Origin: JAFANK01 sp036741695 | GTDB taxonomy: Bacteria > Vulcanimicrobiota > Vulcanimicrobiia > Eremiobacterales > Eremiobacteraceae | Assembly: GCA_036741695.1 (NCBI GenBank) | Contig: DAINRU010000022.1 | Location: 1-38,958 of the forward strand | Reading direction: 5' to 3' | DNA: 38,958 bases | Shown here: piece by piece, positions 15,464-24,604 of the stretch | How positions within the stretch are numbered: the first letter of the stretch is position 1 | How the letters are laid out: every line of letters starts with the position of its first letter | The notes under the pieces: model-generated | What the model saw: only the letters and a program-made list of their open reading frames with translations | What the model was told of the DNA's origin: nothing | Databases searched by the model: none | Position numbers and translations under genes: made by a program

Positions 15464-16590
15464 TGAGCGAGCCGCTCCATCTGGGGGTCGACGCACACAA
15501 TCTGCTGCATGACCGGCGCGGCATCTGGCGCTACGCATGCGCGCTCGTGACGCGCTTCATCACTCAACACCCCGAGCGCGTGCGCGTGACGTTGCTCGTG
15601 CAGCACCCCTGGCCGAGCATGGTCCGCACGCGGCTCGCTCGCACGCTGAAGGTCGACGACGTCGCCGTGGGCAGGCGCCGCGACGCAGGCGGCCTGCGCC
15701 TCGACCTGCTCTGGTACCCGTGGAACGGCATGACCTGGGTCTCGCCGGTCCCAAGCGTAGCGACGGTGCACGACGTCTGGCCGTTCGCGTCGCCCGCTGA
15801 GGACCGGCGGAAGCGGCGCAGCGAGCAGACGCCGTTCTTGACGACTGCAGCGCATGCCAAAGCGATCGTCACCGATTCGCACTTCTCCAAGCGCGAGATC
15901 ACAAAACATCTGTCGGTGTTGCCGAACGCCGTCCACGTCGTCCATCTCGGCGTCGATCCTCCCGCGACCGACGACCGCCCCTTGCTGCTCGACGGCGCCT
16001 CGCGCTACGTGCTCTTCGTGGGCGAGAACGAACCGCGCAAGGACGTAGGCACGTTGCGCCAGGCGATGCACCTGCTGCCCGACGCGCTGCGCATGACGAC
16101 CGGATGCGTGATCGTCGGCGGACTGGCGAGCGGCAGCGTGGCTCGCGGTCGCGTCGCGTCGCAACGCCATGAGGGCAAGACGGCGATGGTGCTGCGCTTC
16201 GAGCCGGTCGACGAGGTCTCGACGCTCGTCACAGGCCCGATCGGCGATGCGCTCTTGCAGCGCCTCTACGCAGGAGCAGCCGCATTCGCGTTTCCCTCAC
16301 GCTACGAGGGTTTCGGACTCCCGGTGCTCGAGGCGATGGCCCATGGCACGCCGGTCATCGCCGCGCACGCGGCGAGCGTCCCTGAGGTGGCGGGCGACGC
16401 CGCGCTCTACTTCCCCGCCGGCGATGCCGATGCGCTGGCCCAGGTGTTGTCGCGCGTCTTGAGCGATCGCGTGCTCGTGGCGCGCCTTAGCGCAGCCGGC
16501 ATGTCGCGGGCCGCAGGGTTCAGCTGGGACCGCTGCGCGGACGAGACGCTTGCGGTATTCGAATCTGTCGTCGCAGGTCTGCGGGGTTAG
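15463..16590 (+). CDS. GT4-family glycosyltransferase, tandem copy 2
   Basis: Second GT-B glycosyltransferase, 375 aa, a diverged duplicate of the preceding gene. Shared features in the same order are VDAHNLLHDRRGIWRYACALV, LLWYPWNGMTWVSP (residues 82-95), ATVHDVWPFASPAEDRRKRRSEQT, YVLFVGENEPRKDVGTLRQAM and PSRYEGFGLPVLEAMAHGTPVIAAHAASVPEVAGDAALYFPAGD. The frame is open from 15409, but the ATG at 15463 gives the N-terminus matching copy 1 and sits in the TGATG overlap. Both copies keep the donor-site Glu motif, so both should be active, probably adding successive sugars to one glycan. The 3' end overlaps the convergent rhomboid gene by 4 bp. Confidence 0.88.
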   Translation: MSEPLHLGVDAHNLLHDRRGIWRYACALVTRFITQHPERVRVTLLVQHPWPSMVRTRLARTLKVDDVAVGRRRDAGGLRLDLLWYPWNGMTWVSPVPSVATVHDVWPFASPAEDRRKRRSEQTPFLTTAAHAKAIVTDSHFSKREITKHLSVLPNAVHVVHLGVDPPATDDRPLLLDGASRYVLFVGENEPRKDVGTLRQAMHLLPDALRMTTGCVIVGGLASGSVARGRVASQRHEGKTAMVLRFEPVDEVSTLVTGPIGDALLQRLYAGAAAFAFPSRYEGFGLPVLEAMAHGTPVIAAHAASVPEVAGDAALYFPAGDADALAQVLSRVLSDRVLVARLSAAGMSRAAGFSWDRCADETLAVFESVVAGLRG

Positions 16591-17204
16591 TCGTCGAGCT
16601 TGATCTGCGGCGCGGCGAACTGGCGGATCATCTCCCGGCCGTGCTCCGGGGTGATCAGCCAGGCGGCGACGATGCCTGTGATGAGACCGCCGATGTGCGC
16701 CGCGTTCGAGATGTTCTTGTCGAAGATGCCGTAGGCCAGGACCAAGACGATGGGGATGGCCGCGCTACGCAGGAGCTCGCGGCGTAGCGGCGGGAGCTTG
16801 AAACCAAGCACGACCATCGCCCCGAACACGCCCATGATCGCGCCGGAGGCTCCGACGGTGGCGGCTCCCGTGCCGACCGTGCTCATGTAGGCGAGGAAAC
16901 CGCCGCCGACGAGCGCGCTCATGTAGATCGCCGCATAGCGTCTCGTTCCGTAGACGTATTCGACGAAATCTCCCGCTTGGAAGAGGGCGATCGAGTTGAC
17001 GAGCACGTGGAAGAAGTTGGCGTGGACGAAGCCATAGGTGATCAAACGCCACCACTGGCCGCCCAGCACGTCTTCGGGGATGAGCGCTCCCTGCAGTGTG
17101 ATCTGGCCGTAGCCTCCCGTGTGCGGCGAGATCACGTCGAGAAGGTACGCCAGCCAGCAGATGGCGATCATCGACGTCGTGAACACCGCACCACGCGGTC
17201 TCAT
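16587..17204 (-). CDS. Rhomboid-family intramembrane serine protease
   Basis: Six-helix membrane protease, 205 aa. Catalytic residues are in place: Ser120 in ATVGASGAIMG and His170 in NAAHIGGLITG, with the oxyanion region GFVHANFFHVLVNSIALF (His66, Asn70). The WWRLITYGFVHA segment is characteristic. Substrates unknown. The ATG at 17204 overlaps the stop of the upstream gene as ATGA (17201-17204), so it is the last member of the long minus-strand run that starts near 27719. The 3' end overlaps the convergent glycosyltransferase by 4 bp, leaving no room for a dedicated terminator. Length is typical for short bacterial rhomboids. Confidence 0.93.
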   Translation of the reverse strand: MRPRGAVFTTSMIAICWLAYLLDVISPHTGGYGQITLQGALIPEDVLGGQWWRLITYGFVHANFFHVLVNSIALFQAGDFVEYVYGTRRYAAIYMSALVGGGFLAYMSTVGTGAATVGASGAIMGVFGAMVVLGFKLPPLRRELLRSAAIPIVLVLAYGIFDKNISNAAHIGGLITGIVAAWLITPEHGREMIRQFAAPQIKLDD

Positions 17205-18157
17205 CGGGCGAGTGCCCTCCGCACGCCGGCGAAGAAGAGCGGAATCATGAGCTCGTGGTGGCCGGTGAACATGTAGCCCTTGCCGCCGTCCAGATGCGGC
17301 CTGGTCACGACGTTCGTGCGCGGTCGGTAGTGGCGGATGAAATCGAAATCGGCGGTGACGAAGCGACCCCGGTACCCGAGGTTGCGCGCAACTGAGAGCG
17401 CCTTCAGGAAGGTCTCAGGCATGATGACCGACGATCCGAAATTGATGTAGACGCCGCCGTCCGTGACGCCGGCGATAACGTCGCTGAAGCGGCGGAAGTC
17501 GCGCAGGGTGGCAGCTCCGAGCGCGGCGCCATCGGCTTGTGGGTGCATGTGCACGATGTCGGTGCCGATCGCCACGTGGACGGTCACCGGCACGTCGAGC
17601 AGCGCGCCTTGAGCCAACACCGAGACGTTCGCGTTGGCGTTCTCGCGCCGCACGAGCGCGTTGCCCAGCGACCGGCCCAAGCCCACCTTGGGGCCTTCGC
17701 CCGCGATGGCGCCCAGGATGAAATTCGCGGTCTCACCCGCCATGCCGAAGGACCCATCGCGCAGCGCCTCGTCCACGTCCTCAGAGGTCTTGCCGGCTAG
17801 TGCCAGCTCGACGTCGTGGATGCAGATCGAACCGTTGCCTGCCACCGCGCTGACGATGCCCGACTTCATGAAGTCGATGATGAGCGGCGCGAGCCCGGTC
17901 TTGATCACATGACCGCCGATGCCGATGGCCACGATCTTCCCGTTGCGATGAGCCGTCGCCACGTCGTCGACGAGCGAGCGCAGGTCGCGCGCCGCTAAGA
18001 TGTCGGGGAGGCTGTTCCAGAAGTCGTCGAACGAGCCGCCGGGCGTCGCAGGTCTGGCCAGGGCATCCGCGCTCACTTTGGACGGACGCTGTTGCAACGC
18101 GGTGAGCCGCAGTTTGGAGAGATCGAGATGCGGGATGCGCGGCTGCTTGTCGCTCAC
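17201..18157 (-). CDS. Deoxyhypusine-synthase-like protein of unknown role
   Basis: Soluble 318-aa protein resembling bacterial deoxyhypusine-synthase-like proteins: GGHVIKTGLAPLIIDFMKSGIVSAVAGNGSICIHDVELALAGKTSEDVDEALRDGSFGMAGETANFILGAI follows the NAD-binding layout with the His-Asp before a short helix. Later blocks are LLDVPVTVHVAIGTDIVHMHPQADGAALGAATLRDFRRF and GGVYINFGSSVIMPETFLKALSVARNLG. Bacteria lack eIF5A, and homologs there can make homospermidine or have unknown reactions. The catalytic Lys cannot be assigned by eye. It overlaps the rhomboid gene (ATGA) and starts 6 bp after a glycosyltransferase gene, so it is deep in the ftsH run. Family assignment is tentative; a generic Rossmann enzyme is the alternative. 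Confidence 0.55.
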   Translation of the reverse strand: MSDKQPRIPHLDLSKLRLTALQQRPSKVSADALARPATPGGSFDDFWNSLPDILAARDLRSLVDDVATAHRNGKIVAIGIGGHVIKTGLAPLIIDFMKSGIVSAVAGNGSICIHDVELALAGKTSEDVDEALRDGSFGMAGETANFILGAIAGEGPKVGLGRSLGNALVRRENANANVSVLAQGALLDVPVTVHVAIGTDIVHMHPQADGAALGAATLRDFRRFSDVIAGVTDGGVYINFGSSVIMPETFLKALSVARNLGYRGRFVTADFDFIRHYRPRTNVVTRPHLDGGKGYMFTGHHELMIPLFFAGVRRALAR

Positions 18158-18163
18158 GTCGCT

Positions 18164-19258
18164 TTAGGCCCTCCCAAACTCATGAAGATAGCGCTCGATG
18201 AGCGCCGCGAAGCGGGTCCGGAACACTTCGGGTGCAAAACGCGCGGCATGCGCTTGCATGCGCGCGCGGTCGAAGTGCACTTGGGCAAGCGCCTGTAACG
18301 TGTGCGCCAACGCCTGCGCATGCGGCTCGCGGAAGAACAACCCCGTCTCGCCTTCCACGACGGTTTCAAGCGCCCCTCCGGCGGCGAATGCCACGGTCGG
18401 ACGGCCCGCCGCAGCCGCCTCGAGCGCGACGAGCCCGAAATCTTCGATGCCGGGAACGATGACAGCACGCGCACCGGCGATGAGCCGCAGCCGCTGCGCG
18501 TCATCGACGCGTCCGCGAAACTCGACCGTCGTTCCGGCAAGCGCGCGCAAGCGTCGTTCGTCGGGTCCAGTTCCCGCCACGATGAGCGGAGCGCCGATGA
18601 GGCCGCACGCCTCGATGGCGAGCGCCACGCGCTTGTAGGGCAGCAAGCGGCTCATGACGAGGTAGTAGTCGCCCGCTACGGCATCGCCCGCGACGGTCGC
18701 CACGTCTGCCGGGCAATGCACGACCTCGGCCGCGCGCCCGTACGTCTGCAGGATGCGCTGCGCCACGTTGCGCGAGTTGGCGACGAGATAGTGCGGCCGC
18801 TGCGCCGCCGCCCAATCCCAGCGCCGCAGCCACGGCGTCAACAGCACGAGCGCAGGCCGCGCTAGCGGCGGCGTCAGATCGGTCGCGTACTCCTGCGGAT
18901 ACCATAGAAAGCGGGTCGGCGTATTGACGTACGAGACGTGCAGCGTGCCAGGGCCGACGCGCACGCCCTTGGCGAACGACGTCGTCGACGAGATGACGAG
19001 GCCGAAGCCGCGCAGGTCGAGCGCCTCGAATGCGCTCGGGTAGAGCGCCAAGAGCGCCCGGAAATTGCGCTTGGCCCCAGGGATCCTCTGCAGGAAGCTC
19101 GTGCGCACGTCGATGCCTGCAAGCCGGCCCTCGAACGCAGCCGGATCGTAGATGGACGTATACACGGGCGCCTGCGGATACATGCGCTGCATCTCGAGCA
19201 GCACGCGCTCGGCTCCGCCGTATTGCGTCAGGTAGTCGTGCACGAACGCGACGCGCAC
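18164..19258 (-). CDS. GT4-family glycosyltransferase (mannosyltransferase-like)
   Basis: GT-B glycosyltransferase, 364 aa. The N-terminus MRVAFVHDYLTQYGGAERVLLEMQRMYPQAPVYTSIYD is the common signature of GT4 enzymes acting on polyprenyl- or lipid-linked glycans. It continues with HVSYVNTPTRFLWYPQEYA; the donor half has YYLVMSRLLPYKRVALAIEACGLIGAPLIVAGTGPDERRL and the motif IVPGIEDFGLVALEAAAAGRPTVAFAAGGALETV. The frame is open to 19588, but the upstream part is antisense-like Ser/Arg-rich sequence inside the peptidase gene. The GTG at 19258, ten bases after the peptidase stop, gives the correct N-terminus. Part of the long minus-strand run. Acceptor unknown. Confidence 0.88.
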   Translation of the reverse strand: MRVAFVHDYLTQYGGAERVLLEMQRMYPQAPVYTSIYDPAAFEGRLAGIDVRTSFLQRIPGAKRNFRALLALYPSAFEALDLRGFGLVISSTTSFAKGVRVGPGTLHVSYVNTPTRFLWYPQEYATDLTPPLARPALVLLTPWLRRWDWAAAQRPHYLVANSRNVAQRILQTYGRAAEVVHCPADVATVAGDAVAGDYYLVMSRLLPYKRVALAIEACGLIGAPLIVAGTGPDERRLRALAGTTVEFRGRVDDAQRLRLIAGARAVIVPGIEDFGLVALEAAAAGRPTVAFAAGGALETVVEGETGLFFREPHAQALAHTLQALAQVHFDRARMQAHAARFAPEVFRTRFAALIERYLHEFGRA

Positions 19259-19268
19259 GGGGGATGGA

Positions 19269-20603
19269 CTATTGACCTTCGGCCTGCGGCAGCACGATCG
19301 CGATCGTCTCTTTGGTGAGATACCGTCGCGCCACGCGCTGGATGTCGGGCGCGCCGACGGACAAGATGCGCTGCGGCACGTTGTTCTCGAACGCCACACC
19401 TTCGGGTGATGCGGCGGAGCGGCCGAGCAGCCAGCCCAAATCGTCGAGGCGCGTAGCGGAGAGGTAGTAGTCGCCGAGCGCGGTCTTCTTCGCCTCTGCG
19501 ATGAGCGTGCTCGAAAGGCTCGCGCCGCGGAGCCGGGCGATGCCGGTCTCGAGGTCTCGCACCGACTGGTCGAGATTCTCGCTCTCACCGCCCAAGAAGA
19601 CGATCATGCTGCCAGGCGTCGCCTCGTACTGATAGTATGCGCCGATGAAGTCCTGCGGCGCGATCTCATCCGACGCATAGTTGAGGGCGTGCACGTCACC
19701 GCCGCTGCCCAGCATCGCTTCGATGACGAGCATGGTCGCGAAGTCGGCTGAGTACTGGCTCGGCGCTTCGTAGGCGACGGCGACCCATGGCGAGGCCACG
19801 CTGCGGCGCGCGACGACTTGGCGCATGCGCAGGACGGCGTTGGGCGTGGGGGCGGGCGCGGGCGTCGCCGCGGGCAGATCCCCGAACTCCCGCGTCACCG
19901 CATCCTCGACTGCCTGGTTGACAGCCCCTTCGAGCGCCACGACCGTGCCGCTGCCGCGCGAGTAGCTTGCGACATAGGCGTTGACGTCGCTCTGCGAGAG
20001 GCTGGCGATGGTGATCGAACTGCCCTGATCCGGCAGCGCGAAGCCCGTGCCATGATAGCGCACCTCGCGGATCATCGCGTAGGCGGTCTCGAGCGGATTG
20101 GAGGTGAGCGCGTTTGCGCCGGCGAGCGCGGTCGCCCGCTGCGCCGCGAGCTGCGACGTGTCCGGCTGGCGCAGCGCGCTGCGGACGTCGTGCAACAGGC
20201 GCGCGAAGTCGGCGTCGCGGGTTTCGAGCGAGTAGCGGGTGTCGAGCGGGTCGAGCGTGTAGGAGATCGATCCTCCGGTCGCTGCGACGGCCTGTTCCAG
20301 CGTCGTCTTGCCTTCGACGGGCGTCTGCAGCACGAGCGACGCGGTCACGGCTGCGATGCCCGCTTTCCCGGCGGGTTGCTGGGCGAGACCGGCCGGTATG
20401 AAGATCTGGGCGTTGACGATCGGCAGATCGGCCGCTGGCTGACTTGCGATGATGACGCCGTTGCGCAGCGTCACTTGCGCGGCTGGGGCAAAGCTCAAGC
20501 CGGCGGGCAGCGCTGCCGCGCCGTGCGCCGGTGCGGCGCCGAGCAGCGCGCAGGCCAGCGCGGCCGCACACATCATGCTTGCAAGAGAGGTCGGTTGTCT
20601 CAT
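19269..20603 (-). CDS. M16-peptidase-like protein lacking the zinc motif (second of a pair)
   Basis: Exported M16-fold protein, 444 aa, with signal peptide MRQPTSLASMMCAAALACALLGAAPAHG. The two-lobe M16 pattern is recognisable: VTLRNGVIIASQPAADLPIVNAQIFIPAGLAQQPAGKAGIAAVTASLVLQ in lobe one, and SPWVAVAYEAPSQYSADFATMLVIEAMLGSGGDVHALNYA in lobe two. Where active enzymes have HxxEH, this protein reads AVTAS (after GIA), so it should not bind zinc. Non-catalytic M16 subunits normally pair with an active partner, but the neighbour also lacks the motif. Start ATG at 20603 overlaps the upstream M16 stop (ATGA). Likely periplasmic; function unknown. Confidence 0.85.
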   Translation of the reverse strand: MRQPTSLASMMCAAALACALLGAAPAHGAAALPAGLSFAPAAQVTLRNGVIIASQPAADLPIVNAQIFIPAGLAQQPAGKAGIAAVTASLVLQTPVEGKTTLEQAVAATGGSISYTLDPLDTRYSLETRDADFARLLHDVRSALRQPDTSQLAAQRATALAGANALTSNPLETAYAMIREVRYHGTGFALPDQGSSITIASLSQSDVNAYVASYSRGSGTVVALEGAVNQAVEDAVTREFGDLPAATPAPAPTPNAVLRMRQVVARRSVASPWVAVAYEAPSQYSADFATMLVIEAMLGSGGDVHALNYASDEIAPQDFIGAYYQYEATPGSMIVFLGGESENLDQSVRDLETGIARLRGASLSSTLIAEAKKTALGDYYLSATRLDDLGWLLGRSAASPEGVAFENNVPQRILSVGAPDIQRVARRYLTKETIAIVLPQAEGQ

Positions 20604-22000
20604 CGCGTCTCCGATACGTGCACCGGGCCGCGCGGCAGCACGATGACCGCCGGTTGGGCCTGCAGGTAGCGGCGTGCGATCGAGTACACATAGTCCGGCG
20701 TCAGCGACGCCACCGCTTGGAAGTATTCGCCGGAGAGCGACGCATCGGTGGCACTCGGGCTATAGTCGAGCGCACCCTGCGCGTAGTACCAGCCGTAATT
20801 GTCGGCCAGGCCCTGCGAGGTCTGCATGTCGCGCAACAGGTGCGTCACATACGCCGCGCGGGCGCTCTCAAACTCGTCGTTCGACATCGGCCGGCGCACG
20901 GCGTTGCGGATGGCGTCACGGATGACTCCCGTCGCGATGAGCGGATCGAGCTTCGCGCCCGACGCCGTCAGATAGAACACTCCCGGGTTGCGCAGCGTGA
21001 CGAACTGTCCGTTGAAATCCGTGTCCGCGTCGGCCGCATTCACGATCTTGCTGACCACGCCATCACGCGGATTCGCCAGGTAGTCGGAGAGGAAATCCAT
21101 CGCAGTCGCCGCGCGCTCGTCGCTGATCGGGGGCCCGACCCATCCCATGGCTAGTCCGCCGACGCCGAGCGATTCTCGCATCAGCGCGAGCGGCGTATCG
21201 GTGATGGGCGCGAGGCTCGACTCCGGCATGGTCTGCGTGACGCCGGCGGCGGGCGCTGCTGCGGCCACGCGTCTGGCCACATCGCTTTCGTCCACGTCGC
21301 CGACGGCGACGACGATCTCAGCTGCCGGCACGTAGGCGCGCGCCGCGAACGCCGAGACATCATCGAGCGTCAGACCGGTGAGCGTTTTGGGATCGCCGAA
21401 GGACGAATCGTGCAGCGGTCCGCTCGCGAACATGCGGGCGAAGAGCGAATCGCGCAGGACCTGATCGGGCATGTCCATCTGCGCAACCTGCTGCGCCGCG
21501 AGACGCTGGCGAGCTGCCTCGAAGGCCTTCTGGTCGAGATGCGGATGCAAGGCGAGCCCGACGAGCTTGTCGAGCAACGGGGGTGAGAGGTACGCAGGAC
21601 TCAAGATCGCGATCTCGGTCGACTCTTGATAGACCGATACCGCGATCTGCGCACCGTCCTTGCGTGCTTCGTCGCGCAGCGACGATCCGCCGGCGTTCTC
21701 TTCGACGATGGCCAGTGCGGTCAGACGTGCCAGGCCCGGGCGCGGCACGCCGTAGCCGCTAGCCGGACCCTTGATCCATACCTCGAGCGTGGCGGTCGGT
21801 GAGGCGGTGGCTGGGCGTGCGACGAGCGTCAGCCCGTCCGGATAGTTCGTGATGCTCGTGCTGGCGGGCACCAGGCCTTGCGGCGCAGCAGGCGTCGCTA
21901 AAGCCTTCGCCGTCATGAGGAGCGCGGCCGACACGACGAGAGCGGCGATAGCGAAAAGCGTGCGCCGCGCGGCGAGCGCCCGAAGGAAAATCCAGTTCAT
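20600..22000 (-). CDS. M16-peptidase-like protein lacking the zinc motif (first of a pair)
   Basis: Exported M16-fold protein, 466 aa, with an N-terminal hydrophobic signal (TLFAIAALVVSAALLMTAKALA). Core pattern: NYPDGLTLVARPATASPTATLEVWIKGPASGYGVPRPGLARLTALAIVEENAGG, then GAQIAVSVYQESTEIAILSPAYLSPPLLDKLVGLALHPHLDQKAFEAARQRL. The HxxEH zinc motif is replaced by RLTAL. The second lobe is intact (LGVGGLAMGWVGPPISDERAATAMDFLSDYL). It begins 4 bp after the ftsH stop and overlaps the next M16 gene, so all three are likely co-translated. A periplasmic heterodimer working with FtsH or on protein quality control is a reasonable but untested idea. Confidence 0.85.
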   Translation of the reverse strand: MNWIFLRALAARRTLFAIAALVVSAALLMTAKALATPAAPQGLVPASTSITNYPDGLTLVARPATASPTATLEVWIKGPASGYGVPRPGLARLTALAIVEENAGGSSLRDEARKDGAQIAVSVYQESTEIAILSPAYLSPPLLDKLVGLALHPHLDQKAFEAARQRLAAQQVAQMDMPDQVLRDSLFARMFASGPLHDSSFGDPKTLTGLTLDDVSAFAARAYVPAAEIVVAVGDVDESDVARRVAAAAPAAGVTQTMPESSLAPITDTPLALMRESLGVGGLAMGWVGPPISDERAATAMDFLSDYLANPRDGVVSKIVNAADADTDFNGQFVTLRNPGVFYLTASGAKLDPLIATGVIRDAIRNAVRRPMSNDEFESARAAYVTHLLRDMQTSQGLADNYGWYYAQGALDYSPSATDASLSGEYFQAVASLTPDYVYSIARRYLQAQPAVIVLPRGPVHVSETR

Positions 22001-22004
22001 CGAC

Positions 22005-23951
<1,947 letters not shown>

Positions 23952-23963
23952 ATGAACTCCTCC

Positions 23964-24010
23964 GGGACACGCCCGACACCGGCTTTAGCCGCGTGCGGTC
24001 TCGCTGTCCC
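23964..24010 (-). promoter_or_regulatory. Predicted stem structure between hpt and ftsH next to the ftsH ribosome site
   Basis: Complementary arms GGGACA and TGTCCC (24010-24005 and 23969-23964 on the minus strand) enclose a small CGGC-TAAA-GCCG hairpin (23991-23980). The outer stem ends directly against the GGAGGAG ribosome site of ftsH. It could act as a partial terminator, processing site or translation control; no T-tract is present. Confidence 0.4.
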
Positions 24011-24604
24011 CTACTCCCTACTGCGGAACCCGGCGTGAAGTTGTCGGATGTGCGGAAGATTGCGGAAATGTTCTTGGAAATCCAATCCGTACCCTACCAG
24101 AAAGGCGTCTTCCGGCGCGCGCAAACCCACATAATCAGGACGGACGTCGACCGCTCGATGGAATGGTTTGTCGATCAGCGCGCACGATTGCACGCTTGCC
24201 GCCTTACGGCTACGCAGGTTGTCAAGCAGGTATGAAAGTGTGTATCCCTCGTCCACGATATCCTCGACGAGCAGGATATGCCGGCCCGCCGGACTCGTCT
24301 CGAGATCCTTCAGCAAGCGCACATCGACTTCACCTTCGCGTCCGGTGCCGTACGAGCTGACCACCATGAAGTCGATCGTCAACGGATAGTCTCCCAGCTC
24401 GCGCATGAGGTCGGCCGCGAACGGCAGCGCTCCCTTGAGGACGCCGACCAGCAACAGTGGTCTGCCGGCGTTGCGCGCGCGGATCTCGCGGCCCAGACGT
24501 CCGATCGCGTGGGCGATGTCCTCCGCGCTGAAGACGATCTTGCCGAGCGGTGGCGGCGCGTGCTGCTCTTGCATGAGCTCTTGTGTCTTAGATATCGGTC
24601 GCAC
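24011..24604 (-). CDS. hpt: Hypoxanthine phosphoribosyltransferase
   Basis: Purine salvage: joins hypoxanthine or guanine to PRPP. The 197-aa frame contains LLLVGVLKGALPFAADLMREL, the flexible-loop region VVSSYGTGREGEV, the PRPP-binding motif HILLVEDIVDEGYTLSYLLDNL, and ALIDKPFHRAVDVRPDYVGLRAPEDAFLVGYGLDFQE, all typical. The frame opens with GTG at 24604, overlapping the end of tilS by 17 bp; the ATG at 24574 would give 187 aa, nearer the family's ~180. GGAGG lies nine bases before the GTG and nothing convincing before the ATG, so the start is open. tilS-hpt-ftsH order is widely conserved. Confidence 0.95.
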   Translation of the reverse strand: MRPISKTQELMQEQHAPPPLGKIVFSAEDIAHAIGRLGREIRARNAGRPLLLVGVLKGALPFAADLMRELGDYPLTIDFMVVSSYGTGREGEVDVRLLKDLETSPAGRHILLVEDIVDEGYTLSYLLDNLRSRKAASVQSCALIDKPFHRAVDVRPDYVGLRAPEDAFLVGYGLDFQEHFRNLPHIRQLHAGFRSRE

